Source of the DNA: Dyadobacter pollutisoli
Lineage (GTDB): Bacteria > Bacteroidota > Bacteroidia > Cytophagales > Spirosomataceae
Length of the DNA: 64,000 nucleotides
Assembly: GCF_026625565.1 (NCBI RefSeq)
Contig: NZ_CP112998.1
Location: 2,544,501-2,608,500, forward strand
Reading direction: 5' to 3'
Shown here: in pieces, positions 19,025 to 27,256 of the stretch
How the letters are laid out: each line of letters begins with the position of its first letter
How positions within the stretch are numbered: the stretch's first letter is position 1
Notes under the pieces: generated by a model
Seen by the model: only the letters and a program-made list of their open reading frames with translations
Database searches by the model: none
Told to the model about the DNA's origin: nothing
Program-made: the position numbers and the translations under genes

Positions 19025-20188
19025 ATGAATTATTCAATTTTCGCCCCATCCGACTCCCGAAAGTATTTACGCCTTGCCGTAGCAGCTTTTTTCTTCGTTC
19101 AGGGTTTAAGCTTTGCGGCATGGGCAAGCCGCATCCCGGACATTAAGAACATGCTGCACCTGACCGAAGGGGGTTTGGGTACCGTACTTTTGGCGCTTCC
19201 TCTTGGATTAATGGCAAGTTTGCCAATCTCAGGATGGATGGTAACCCACTACGGCAGCAAGAAAATGGTCCTCATTGGTGCTATTCTTTATGCAGTAACC
19301 CTCGCATTCATCGGTTTTGTAACGAGAACAGAACAACTGGTCATCGTACTTTTCGCTTTTGGCCTTTGGGGTAACCTGACCAACATTGCGGTGAACACAC
19401 AGGCAGTGGCGGTAGAGCAGGTTTACGGAAAGTCTATTATGGCATCATTTCACGGTCTCTGGAGCCTTGCAGGTTTCGTGAGCGCTATGATCGGCTCATT
19501 CTTTATTTCGGTCAATATCCCTCCTCATATTCACTTTTTAGTCATTGCAGCGATTGCGTTCGGTGTCATTTTTACAGCTTACAAGCACACAATGCCCGAT
19601 AGCGACAGAAATGAAGGAGAAGCCCAGCCGATGTTTGTGAAACCAGACCGCGATTTGTTAATGCTTGGTCTGATCGGCTTCTGTGCAATGGTTTGTGAAG
19701 GCGCTATGTTCGACTGGAGTGGTGTATATTTCCAGGAAGCGGTTAAAGTCCCTGCCACGCTGACAACCCTTGGTTACGTAGCCTTTATGGGTACGATGAC
19801 AGGTGGCCGTTTTGCAGGCGACTGGTTAGCAAACCGTCTTGGAAGAAAGAAAATGTTACAGATCAGCGGTGCTTTAATGGGTACCGGATTAGCTATTGCA
19901 GTATTCCTTCCTTATTTAGTTCCCGCCACATTTGGCTTCCTGTTGGTTGGATTTGGAGTTTCGTCCGTTGTACCTCTTGTGTACAGCGCAGCCGGAAAAT
20001 CAAACACAATGTCAGCCGGTATGGCACTTGCGGCAGTATCCTCTATCAGTTTCATCGGCTTCTTAATCGGGCCTCCATTGATCGGGATCGTAGCCCAGTT
20101 CGCTGACCTTCGCTGGTCATTTGCGATCGTAGGAATGTTGGCTTCATTGACAGCATTTTTGTCAACCAAAGCGAAATTGATCCAATAG
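19025..20188 (+). CDS. MFS transporter (YbjJ-like)
   Basis: A 387-residue major facilitator with about 12 TM helices. The N-terminal block FAAWASRIPDIKNMLHLTEG is characteristic of the YbjJ-like branch of MFS carriers. The loop 2-3 motif is HYGSKKMVL and the loop 8-9 equivalent is NRLGRKKMLQ. The substrate cannot be deduced; distant relatives are linked to sugars or drugs. It is a single gene with a long A/T-rich leader and its own terminator at 20218-20247. Confidence 0.88.
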   Translation: MNYSIFAPSDSRKYLRLAVAAFFFVQGLSFAAWASRIPDIKNMLHLTEGGLGTVLLALPLGLMASLPISGWMVTHYGSKKMVLIGAILYAVTLAFIGFVTRTEQLVIVLFAFGLWGNLTNIAVNTQAVAVEQVYGKSIMASFHGLWSLAGFVSAMIGSFFISVNIPPHIHFLVIAAIAFGVIFTAYKHTMPDSDRNEGEAQPMFVKPDRDLLMLGLIGFCAMVCEGAMFDWSGVYFQEAVKVPATLTTLGYVAFMGTMTGGRFAGDWLANRLGRKKMLQISGALMGTGLAIAVFLPYLVPATFGFLLVGFGVSSVVPLVYSAAGKSNTMSAGMALAAVSSISFIGFLIGPPLIGIVAQFADLRWSFAIVGMLASLTAFLSTKAKLIQ

Positions 20189-20217
20189 TTTCAGGCTGGT
20201 ACATTATTTTGAGTAAT

Positions 20218-20247
20218 AAAAAGGATAATCGAAATGTTATCCTTTTT
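20218..20247 (+). terminator. Hairpin terminator after MFS gene
   Basis: Stem AAAAAGGATAA / TTATCCTTTTT with an 8-base loop and a trailing T run, 30 bases after the MFS stop codon. Confidence 0.85.
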
Positions 20248-20267
20248 TCACTTTAGCCCCATTCCAA

Positions 20268-21269
20268 ATGAAAGCCATGCTAGTTTCACTACTGCTTTTC
20301 GCGGTCTGTATACCTCAGATAAAAGCTCAGAAAGACTCACTACGAAACCTGGACATTGATCTTACCAACTATCGATGCCCGTTCCCAGTGTCTTACATTG
20401 AGTTCGAATCGCAAGGTGAAAAGCTAAAAATGGCATATATGGACGTTAAATCAGAGAAGCCCAATGGCAGAAGTATCATGCTGCTGCATGGGAAGAATTT
20501 TAATGGGGCCTACTGGGAACAAACTGCGAAGGTGCTGGCTGACAAAGGGTACCGGGTCATTATCCCAGATCAGATCGGATTCGGAAAATCTACCAAACCA
20601 GCCCACTTTCAATACTCTTTTCACGAATTAGCTGCCAACACAAAAAGGATACTGGACCACCTGAATGTGACTAAAATTACAGTTCTGGGGCATTCCATGG
20701 GCGGGATGGTCGCTACCAGGTTTACGATTATGTATCCCGAAGTGGTTGAAAAATTCATTCTGGAAAATCCGATCGGACTGGAAGATTACAAACTGAAAGT
20801 ACCTTTTCAACCGATAGACAAATGGTATCAGACTGAGCTGAAAAGCGATTTTAATTCCATTAAAAGCTATCAGCTGAACAGCTATTATGACGGAAAATGG
20901 AAAGAGCAGTACACGCCATGGGTAAATCTGCTGGCTGGCTGGACATTAAATAAAGATTATCCCCGCATTGCCTGGAACTCCGCGCTGACCTACGATATGA
21001 TCTACACCCAGCCGGTTTGCTACGAATTTGAAAAAATAACCGCTCCGACTCTGCTCATCATCGGGCAGCGTGATCGAAGTGCCGTTGGTAAAAACTTAGC
21101 GCCTGAAGCGGTTAGACAATCACTTGGAAATTATCCGGAACTTGGCAGGCAAACGAAAGCAAAAATCAAGAACAGCGAGTTGGTCGAACTGGAAAATATT
21201 GGTCATTTGCCTCACATTGAAGATTTTGACAGATTTATTCAACCATTAGTAAAGTTTTTGGAACGCTAG
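20268..21269 (+). CDS. Alpha/beta hydrolase, exported
   Basis: 333 residues starting with a signal peptide (MKAMLVSLLLFAVCIPQIKAQ). The fold motifs are the oxyanion block LLHGKNFNGAYWEQ, the nucleophile elbow GHSMGG (Ser within ITVLGHSMGGMVATRF), the acid region IIGQRDRSAVG and the catalytic His in NIGHLPHIE. It resembles the epoxide hydrolase/esterase-like branch of the superfamily. The substrate is unknown. It follows the MFS terminator, so it probably has its own promoter. Confidence 0.9.
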   Translation: MKAMLVSLLLFAVCIPQIKAQKDSLRNLDIDLTNYRCPFPVSYIEFESQGEKLKMAYMDVKSEKPNGRSIMLLHGKNFNGAYWEQTAKVLADKGYRVIIPDQIGFGKSTKPAHFQYSFHELAANTKRILDHLNVTKITVLGHSMGGMVATRFTIMYPEVVEKFILENPIGLEDYKLKVPFQPIDKWYQTELKSDFNSIKSYQLNSYYDGKWKEQYTPWVNLLAGWTLNKDYPRIAWNSALTYDMIYTQPVCYEFEKITAPTLLIIGQRDRSAVGKNLAPEAVRQSLGNYPELGRQTKAKIKNSELVELENIGHLPHIEDFDRFIQPLVKFLER

Positions 21270-21317
21270 TAAGCCTGATCTACACCAGAAATTACTAGCG
21301 CACCAAAATCGGCGGGA

Positions 21318-22238
21318 TTACCCCAAAAACTGTTTCAAATAATTGCGGCTTGTCAGGATCGCGCTTTGTACGTCCGTCACATTTCCTTCGTAAGCTTTAT
21401 CTTCCACCTCAATCACGACAGGCCCGCGATAGCGAACGTCCGTGAGCGCCGCAAAGAAGCCGCGCCAGTTTACATCTCCCAATCCTGGTAACTTAGGAGA
21501 ATGGTATTCCAGCGGATTGGCCAGGATGCCTACCCTATCCAGTTTATCTTTATACACTTTGGCATCTTTTAAATGCACGTGGTGCAGGCGGTCCTTATAA
21601 TCGTAAATAGGTTTCAGTTCGTCCATCATTTGCCATATCATATGTGATGGATCATAGTTCAGGCCAAAGATCGGGCTGGGAATAATTTCGAACATCTTAT
21701 CCCACACCGCAGGGCTGATTGCCAGGTTCTTACCGCCAGGCCATTCATCGTCTGTAAAGAACATCGGACAGTTTTCGATCCCGATTTTGACATTATGCTC
21801 TTCCGCCACTTTCACAATAGCAGGCCAGACGTCGGCAAAACGGGCCAGATTATCCTTAATACTTTTGGATGGGTCACGTCCGATGAATGTAGTCACCACC
21901 GGGATGTCAAGCTTTGCTGCTCCACGGATCACCTGTTTAATGTGTTCAATGTAATACTCCGAACGGCCAAGGTCCGGATCGAGCGGATTCGGGTAGTAAC
22001 CCAGCGCCGAAATGAAAATATTGGCCTCTTTTAGCAAGTGGCGGATATAACTTATTCTTTGGTCAGAAAGATCATTGACATCAATGTGTGTCACGCCTGC
22101 ATATCTGCGGCTGTCGGCATTGTCCGCAGGCCAGCACATCATTTCTACGCACGAAAAACCATGATTACCCGCAAATTGAATGACATGTTCAAGGCCGAAA
22201 TCAGCGAGTATGGCACTATTAAAACCTAGTTTAAGCAT
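21318..22238 (-). CDS. Sugar phosphate isomerase/epimerase (xylose isomerase-like TIM barrel)
   Basis: 306 residues of the AP endonuclease family 2 / xylose isomerase-like TIM barrel. Visible metal-site blocks are KIGIENCPMFF, NYDPSHMIWQ, LHHVHLKDAKVY and a C-terminal VVIEVEDKAYEG with the last Glu ligand. Members isomerise or epimerise keto sugars or inositol derivatives. There are no neighbouring sugar genes on this strand to narrow the substrate. It is convergent with the alpha/beta hydrolase gene. Confidence 0.9.
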   Translation of the reverse strand: MLKLGFNSAILADFGLEHVIQFAGNHGFSCVEMMCWPADNADSRRYAGVTHIDVNDLSDQRISYIRHLLKEANIFISALGYYPNPLDPDLGRSEYYIEHIKQVIRGAAKLDIPVVTTFIGRDPSKSIKDNLARFADVWPAIVKVAEEHNVKIGIENCPMFFTDDEWPGGKNLAISPAVWDKMFEIIPSPIFGLNYDPSHMIWQMMDELKPIYDYKDRLHHVHLKDAKVYKDKLDRVGILANPLEYHSPKLPGLGDVNWRGFFAALTDVRYRGPVVIEVEDKAYEGNVTDVQSAILTSRNYLKQFLG

Positions 22239-22430
22239 AAGGATCTAGTTTTTCCGGTAAACTTCCACAAAAAACGGGCGGCTTTCAAGAATTGGCCAAA
22301 ATTCCATCCAAATTTTCAGAGGCTTCATCAATTCAGGATACCATTGGTAAATATCATACGGTATGAAATCCTTTTAAATTCATTAATATTGACCTAACAA
22401 AATCAATGAATTTAAACACGTTAGACACTT

Positions 22431-23108
22431 ATGGCAGATTCTGAACCGGGTATTGGAAGAAAAATACTCAGCTTTTTTATCAATGAAAGTGATGAACCCG
22501 TCAAGCAGGAAACAGTTACAAATTCAACCCCGGGGCCTTCGAAACCTGCTGCAGCCCCTACCGTTCCTAATGTCGCCGGAACGGCGAATGTAGACCGAAA
22601 GTTTGTGGAGCATTTTGTCAACCTGCTCGAAAAAGCCAACCTCCCCGGCCCTGACTATTTTGAATACAAGCAGGCGCTCCAAAGCATGGAAAGCCTTGGA
22701 CTGGGGGAAGAAAAGCAGTTTCAAGCTGCCTGGGCAAGTTTTAAAGCCATGGGCGGGATCAAGGATACCAGCATTCTGCGGACTTCTGCCGATCAGTACC
22801 TGGGCATTCTGGACAAAGACAGGGCTTCTTTTTTGAAAGATGTCGAAAAAGCGATCAAAGACCGCGTCGGCGCATTGCAGGACGAGCACAAGAAGCTGGA
22901 AGACTCCAATGCGGCTTTCACGCAGCAAATCGCTGACCTTCAAAAGAAAATGGATGACAATAAGAACCGTTTGGGCCAGATTTCCGGCGAAATCACCGAG
23001 CAAAGTGCGAAGATCACTGCCAACAAGGATAGTTTCGAGCTAACCTATGGAAGCTTCGTAGACCAGATCAAATCAGATCTGGATAAAATTAACCAATACC
23101 TTAAATAA
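22431..23108 (+). CDS. Unknown coiled-coil protein, first gene of a three-gene cluster
   Basis: 225 residues, no signal peptide and no TM helix, so probably cytoplasmic. Residues 1-50 are a Pro/Ser/Thr-rich linker after a short helix (GRKILSFFINES). Residues 55-125 form a predicted helical domain (DRKFVEHFVNLLEKANLPGP). Residues 130-225 are a heptad-rich coiled coil (VGALQDEHKKLEDSNAAFTQ, ADLQKKMDDNKNRL). No family was recognised. The next gene starts 19 bases downstream and the third follows after 62 bases, so the three are likely one transcript. I infer a scaffold or adaptor for the membrane proteins encoded after it. Confidence 0.75.
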   Translation: MADSEPGIGRKILSFFINESDEPVKQETVTNSTPGPSKPAAAPTVPNVAGTANVDRKFVEHFVNLLEKANLPGPDYFEYKQALQSMESLGLGEEKQFQAAWASFKAMGGIKDTSILRTSADQYLGILDKDRASFLKDVEKAIKDRVGALQDEHKKLEDSNAAFTQQIADLQKKMDDNKNRLGQISGEITEQSAKITANKDSFELTYGSFVDQIKSDLDKINQYLK

Positions 23109-23126
23109 CCTAACATTCGACAAACA

Positions 23127-24140
23127 ATGGCAACACCAGATTTCACTCAAATAGGCGGCTCACAGGAAGATGGCTCCAAGCGATCTTATTGGAGTAAGCC
23201 TGAGGGCGTTACATCTTTGCTTTTCCTTGGTGCGGCGGGAGCTGCTGCGCTTTATTTCTGGAACAAAATCGCTGCGTTCCTCATTGAAGTCACCCAAAAT
23301 ACGTTGTACCTCGGCTTTTTAATGGCCATTTTGGCGCTGGCGATCTTCCTGTTTACCAGCAAAGATGTACGTACCGCGGTTTTCTTCTTGTTCAAAACCT
23401 TAATGCGCAACATTACGGGACTGATCATTAAACTGGACCCTATCGCGATCATGAAAATTTACATTGATGATCTGAAAGAAAAAAGGGAGAAAATGCAAGG
23501 CCAGATTAATACATTGGCCGGTCAGCTGGTAAAACTAAACAAGAATATCAACGAAAATAACGAGCAGATCAAGCAGAAGTTCGCAGAAGCTAATAAGGCA
23601 AGTACGATGCTCGATCGACCTGGAATGAAGGAAACAGCGTCTCTTGCGACCATTGAAGGAGCAGGCCTGCAAGAAATGAACGAGAAACTTTTCCCTTTAC
23701 AGCGCAACATGAAAACAGTGCTGGAATTCATGGAAAAAGTGAATAAAAGCGCTGATTACATTATTAAAGAGACTGAAATTAAGGTTAAACTGAAAGAAGC
23801 TGAGTACAGAATTGTTAAGGAAAGCTCAAACGCGCTCCGTACCGCGATCAGCATTTTCAAAGGCAACCCTGACAAGAAGTTCTATTTCGACGAATCAATG
23901 GAGTACATTCAGGACGACATGAGCCAAAAGCTAGGCGAAATGAAGCGGGCCATGGATCTTTCACTGGACTTCATCAATGGCGTTGACGTACAAAACGGAC
24001 TCTTGTCCGATAAAGGTCAGGCGATGCTCGAAGCATATAATGCAGGTCAGTTCAAATTGATACAGCTTGAATCACCACAAACTTCCAGTCGCCCGATAGA
24101 AGCTCCGAAAGATTCGAGTTACAAAGGCCTACTAGATTGA
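23127..24140 (+). CDS. Two-TM coiled-coil membrane protein (PspA-like helical region)
   Basis: 337 residues. Two TM helices lie near residues 29-49 (TSLLFLGAAGAAALYFWNKI) and 62-78 (LGFLMAILALAIFLFTS). After a third hydrophobic segment (about 84-100) there is a long helical domain beginning DPIAIMKIYIDDLKEKREKM. Its layout recalls PspA/Vipp1: a DP-start helix followed by a Q/K/E-rich coiled coil from residues 115 to 280. The tail (residues 300-337) is disordered. PspA proteins are not membrane-spanning, so this would be a membrane-anchored variant at best; the resemblance is by eye. Genes on both sides belong to the same cluster. Confidence 0.75.
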   Translation: MATPDFTQIGGSQEDGSKRSYWSKPEGVTSLLFLGAAGAAALYFWNKIAAFLIEVTQNTLYLGFLMAILALAIFLFTSKDVRTAVFFLFKTLMRNITGLIIKLDPIAIMKIYIDDLKEKREKMQGQINTLAGQLVKLNKNINENNEQIKQKFAEANKASTMLDRPGMKETASLATIEGAGLQEMNEKLFPLQRNMKTVLEFMEKVNKSADYIIKETEIKVKLKEAEYRIVKESSNALRTAISIFKGNPDKKFYFDESMEYIQDDMSQKLGEMKRAMDLSLDFINGVDVQNGLLSDKGQAMLEAYNAGQFKLIQLESPQTSSRPIEAPKDSSYKGLLD

Positions 24141-24158
24141 TTTAATTAATTAAATCAA
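24137..24158. promoter_or_regulatory. Perfect 22-bp palindrome at the end of gene two
   Basis: A perfect A/T-rich palindrome with left half TTGATTTAATT and an identical complement. It overlaps the stop codon of the second cluster gene and lies 45 bases before the third gene. It could be an operator, an RNA processing hairpin or a partial attenuator. Confidence 0.5.
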
Positions 24159-24202
24159 GAATACATTAATAAATTAAACTAATAATTTACAAATCTATAC
24201 TA

Positions 24203-25225
24203 ATGAAAAGACTGACAGTAGCAGGCAGATTGATCATTACTGCCATCATTCTAGGAGCCATTTTCCTGGGGTATAAATATCTCGGAGGCAAAAAAGCGCT
24301 GGATCAAATGGCCCAGGACCAGGCGCAGAGCCCGCAAACAGAAGCAACAACAGACACAACAGAAGCATCTTCAACGGAAAGCAGCAGCTCTGAAAACCCG
24401 GAAGCGACCAGCACAGAATCAACTTCCTTTACCTACACTCCTCCTGCTCCCGTTGACGGCAAACTCCGTGGTGTAGTGGAATTGGGGGCCAGTGGATTCA
24501 ACTCGTTTATCATCAAAGTAGATGCACAAAAACGCTGGAACCTCGAAAAATCAGAATTCGGAAACAGCCTTGTGACTGAAAACATGGCTACCGATGAAGA
24601 TGTGCGCATTGGGTTAAAAAAGTACATTGGCAGTATGCTTGATTACGGCGTAGGAAGCAAGGATATTCATTTTGTAGTAAGCTCAGGAGCTGCAAAAGCC
24701 GAAGTAACGCAAAAGATCACAAGAGTGCTGAAATCGCTTGGATACGTTGTCAATCAGGTGACTCCTGAGCAGGAAGGACAGCTGGCCTTGAAATCTGTTC
24801 TGCCTGCCGAATATGCCGGTAAAGCGTTTGTGGTGGACATTGGCTCAGGTAATACCAAGATCTCCTGGATCAAAGACGGTAAGGTTTCGGCATTAGAGTC
24901 TTATGGTGCAAAGTATTTCCAGGACGGCACAGATGACTCCAAAGTGTACCAGGAAGTGAGCGCCAAAGCAAAACAGATTCCCGCAGACCTGAGAGGTACC
25001 TGCTTTATCATTGGCGGCGTACCTTTCGAAATGGCCAAGGAGGTTCGTAAAGGCAAGGAACGCTACACTACATTAAGCGCGCCACTAGCCTATTCTAAAA
25101 TGACTAATGCCAAATCAAAAGCGGGGGTTAACATTTATAAAGCAGTAACCGACGCTACTGGTTGCAAACAATTTGTCTTTGATTGGGATGCCAACTTTAC
25201 GATTGGATTCTTGTTAGGATTGTAA
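24203..25225 (+). CDS. Membrane-anchored Ppx/GppA-like ASKHA-fold protein
   Basis: 340 residues. One N-terminal TM helix (residues 8-27), then a 50-residue linker rich in S/T/E (residues 33-82), then an actin-like ATPase fold. Phosphate-1 motif VELGASGFNSFIIKVD (92-107) has Glu where Asp is usual. IHFVVSSGAAKAEV (155-168) matches the position of the Ppx/GppA 'TSAxR' block. VTPEQEGQLALKSV (186-199) matches its 'GxEEA' block. Phosphate-2 is VVDIGSGNTKISWI (210-223) and the adenosine-side motif FIIGGVPFEMA is at 268-278. This is clearly related to exopolyphosphatase/GppA folds, but fused to a TM anchor. Enzymatic activity is uncertain. It is the last gene of the cluster. Confidence 0.8.
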   Translation: MKRLTVAGRLIITAIILGAIFLGYKYLGGKKALDQMAQDQAQSPQTEATTDTTEASSTESSSSENPEATSTESTSFTYTPPAPVDGKLRGVVELGASGFNSFIIKVDAQKRWNLEKSEFGNSLVTENMATDEDVRIGLKKYIGSMLDYGVGSKDIHFVVSSGAAKAEVTQKITRVLKSLGYVVNQVTPEQEGQLALKSVLPAEYAGKAFVVDIGSGNTKISWIKDGKVSALESYGAKYFQDGTDDSKVYQEVSAKAKQIPADLRGTCFIIGGVPFEMAKEVRKGKERYTTLSAPLAYSKMTNAKSKAGVNIYKAVTDATGCKQFVFDWDANFTIGFLLGL

Positions 25226-25244
25226 ACTGACTCATTCATTTTAG

Positions 25245-25283
25245 CGGAAAGTATAATTTACATTTGTAAAATTATGCTTTCCG
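25245..25283 (+). terminator. Hairpin terminator of the three-gene cluster
   Basis: A 15-bp stem, CGGAAAGTATAATTT (25245-25259) / AAATTATGCTTTCCG (25269-25283), has one G-T pair and is followed by TTTTCTTTG. The -7-like TACATTTG (25259-25266) sits at its apex and may start the next gene's transcript. Confidence 0.75.
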
Positions 25284-25321
25284 TTTTCTTTGTAGTAACG
25301 ACAACTTATTCAGTTTACAAG

Positions 25322-25822
25322 ATGACTCTGTCCCAACTCTTTCAATCTATATCAGAAAATCCATGGCCTATTACGATTTATTTTCTTGCATTACCCGTCA
25401 TAGCCTGGGTGGTTGGACAGGTAGCCAATGGAAGTCGTGATGTTAAGTTTTGGAGTTACATTTATGCCATCCTGGTTTACGCCGTCTGCATTCCTGGGGT
25501 TTTTGCGGTAACCCTCAACATTTACCTCTTCCTCTTCGAACGTCAGAGTATCTGGCAGGCGGACATCGTTTTGCAATTTTTACCAGTCATTTCCATGGCC
25601 ATCACATTAATGTTGATCAAAAGTAAGATTCCATTCACCGTAATTCCTGGTTTTGGCAAAATTTCCGGATTTCTTACCTTGATTGCCGCGTTGATCGGAG
25701 TGATGTGGTTCTTCGACAGAATCCACTTAGTAGCATTCACTTACGTTCCATTTAGTGTCATTTTAATCGGGTTTGTACTCACTTTGATAGCGATTAGATT
25801 TGCATGGAGCAAACTCTTCTGA
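25322..25822 (+). CDS. Hypothetical multi-pass membrane protein
   Basis: 166 residues from MTLSQLFQSISENPWPI, with five predicted TM segments and no soluble domain. The frame extends 16 codons upstream to an ATG at 25274, but that ATG lies inside the terminator stem of the preceding cluster, so the later start is preferred. The 3' end overlaps the start of the nuclease-like gene by 19 bases, which suggests coupled translation. No family was recognised. Confidence 0.7.
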   Translation: MTLSQLFQSISENPWPITIYFLALPVIAWVVGQVANGSRDVKFWSYIYAILVYAVCIPGVFAVTLNIYLFLFERQSIWQADIVLQFLPVISMAITLMLIKSKIPFTVIPGFGKISGFLTLIAALIGVMWFFDRIHLVAFTYVPFSVILIGFVLTLIAIRFAWSKLF

Positions 25823-26478
25823 CCAACGCCTCGTACATCCAAATCTCTGTGAGCGATGAGCAGAAGATTTTTGCCCGCCAACTGGTCGAGCACTCGTTGC
25901 GGCACCATCACGTCTCCAATATCTGGGACCGGCACGAAGACAAACTTTCACAAACCCGCATGATGCGTTTCACCGGCAGTCTGGGCGAAGTAGTATTTGC
26001 AGACTGCTATCATCTTCCCCGCCCTACCCGGTCGTTCGGGGCTGTCGATGGTCAGGATTGGGGGCAGGATTTTCTGATCCAGTCGGGGACCCGGTCGGAA
26101 GACCAGGCTTTTTCTGTTGACATCAAATCCATGAAACGTAAATCGGGGCTACTCTCATCCGACTACGTCCTGAACATTCCGTCATCGCAACTTCACAAAC
26201 CCAACTCCAAAACTTCACATTACTTTTGCATATCCTTCCACCAATCCGAAACCGAAGGAACCATTGCCTCATTACTTGGTTTCATCGACAAGCATTCTTT
26301 GGAAAAAGGCGAAACCGGCCAGCTTTATAAATCCGGCACTAAAAGATTGAGATCCGACGGTACTTTTTTCACTTTCAACGAGAGTACCTACGAAGTATTA
26401 TTCCGAGATATCGACCCGCCGGTGATGACTGACTACGTGAAAAAGCTAAAAGGCTTTCGGATTTGCGCGTTGCGATAG
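25804..26478 (+). CDS. Putative PD-(D/E)XK superfamily nuclease
   Basis: 224 residues. Residues matching a PD-(D/E)XK core are the early Glu in TGSLGEVVFADCYH, an Asp in WGQDFLIQ and the DxK pair in FSVDIKSMKRKSG. After these comes YFCISFHQSETEG, then TIASLLGFIDKHSLEKGETG, a layout common in restriction-type nucleases where a beta-strand pair follows the active site. The assignment is by eye and no exact family is named. The gene is followed by a toxin-antitoxin pair and then by a DNA methyltransferase on the same strand. It could therefore be the endonuclease half of a split restriction-modification locus. Alternatively it is a housekeeping nuclease unrelated to the methylase. Confidence 0.55.
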   Translation: MEQTLLTNASYIQISVSDEQKIFARQLVEHSLRHHHVSNIWDRHEDKLSQTRMMRFTGSLGEVVFADCYHLPRPTRSFGAVDGQDWGQDFLIQSGTRSEDQAFSVDIKSMKRKSGLLSSDYVLNIPSSQLHKPNSKTSHYFCISFHQSETEGTIASLLGFIDKHSLEKGETGQLYKSGTKRLRSDGTFFTFNESTYEVLFRDIDPPVMTDYVKKLKGFRICALR

Positions 26479-26484
26479 CTAGAA

Positions 26485-26529
26485 TTTATACGTATATTTA
26501 TTTCACAAAATCAATAACACACGTATAAA
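26485..26529 (+). promoter_or_regulatory. Inverted repeat operator of the toxin-antitoxin pair
   Basis: TTTATACGT (26485-26493) and ACGTATAAA (26521-26529) form a perfect 9-bp inverted repeat with 27 bases between. The second arm abuts the antitoxin ATG. This placement fits autorepression by the ribbon-helix-helix antitoxin. Confidence 0.6.
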
Positions 26530-26805
26530 ATGAAAACTACAAAGGAGCCAAAAGTCAAATTAACCCTGAGTATCAGGAAGTCAGCGATTGAGCAAGCGAA
26601 AAGAATTGTCGCAAGTCAAGGCACTTCGTTATCTAATTTAATCGAGGAATACCTGGTAAACTACACCAAACCCGAACAGGAAGCAGGCCTAAGTAAGCCC
26701 TCGCTAGCGGATCAACTCTTTGGTTGCGCCAAAGACGGCCCTCTTCGTTACATGACTGACAAAGAGATCAAGGACTTGATGGTTAAGGATAAATACGGTT
26801 TATGA
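26530..26805 (+). CDS. Ribbon-helix-helix antitoxin (DUF6364-like)
   Basis: 91 residues. Residues 8-45 (VKLTLSIRKSAIEQAKRIVA, SLSNLIEEYLV) form a ribbon-helix-helix DNA-binding unit of the DUF6364 type. The C-terminal tail (LADQLFGCAKDGPLRY onward) has the usual composition of a toxin-wrapping segment. It overlaps the PIN-domain toxin gene by four bases (ATGA). It most likely neutralises the PIN toxin and represses its own promoter through the inverted repeat just upstream. Confidence 0.85.
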   Translation: MKTTKEPKVKLTLSIRKSAIEQAKRIVASQGTSLSNLIEEYLVNYTKPEQEAGLSKPSLADQLFGCAKDGPLRYMTDKEIKDLMVKDKYGL

Positions 26806-27251
26806 AACTATTCCTCGACACCAACGTCTTGCTTGATCATGCAATGGCAAGACCTACTGGTGAACCATTTGAAGCAAAATTTATACTTTCGTGGGCTCTG
26901 GAAAATAAGATTCCGATGTACGTTTCGCCTGGAAGTTTTTACACTTTTGTATACGTCTTGCAAAAAAATGGATTAAGAAACGAAGAGCTGAAGAAGAGGC
27001 TCATCCTTTACCTCCAATTTTTACACGTCTGCCAAACCGATAAAGATTGCCTCCTAAACGGGCTGGAATCTGATTTCAAAAATGTGGAAGATTCATTTCA
27101 GCATCATACTGCTGTTAAAGAAGGATGCGATTTCCTGTTAACTACGAATACCAAAGATTTCGGATTTTCAAATAAAACTGAGATGCAGGTAATGTCACCT
27201 TCCAAGTTTCTAACAAAAGTTTTGAAGAAAAAACCCGGTATCGACTTCTAA
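26802..27251 (+). CDS. PIN-domain toxin (VapC-like)
   Basis: 149 residues. The PIN acidic site begins with LFLDTNVLLDHAMARP (Asp6). The C-terminal acidic residues lie in GCDFLLTTNTKDFGFS near residues 108-123. PIN toxins are Mg2+-dependent ribonucleases that cleave tRNA or rRNA and are held inactive by the cognate antitoxin. The start overlaps the antitoxin stop. The methyltransferase begins 5 bases after the stop, so the pair is transcriptionally linked to it. Confidence 0.85.
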   Translation: MKLFLDTNVLLDHAMARPTGEPFEAKFILSWALENKIPMYVSPGSFYTFVYVLQKNGLRNEELKKRLILYLQFLHVCQTDKDCLLNGLESDFKNVEDSFQHHTAVKEGCDFLLTTNTKDFGFSNKTEMQVMSPSKFLTKVLKKKPGIDF

Positions 27252-27256
27252 ATTGA

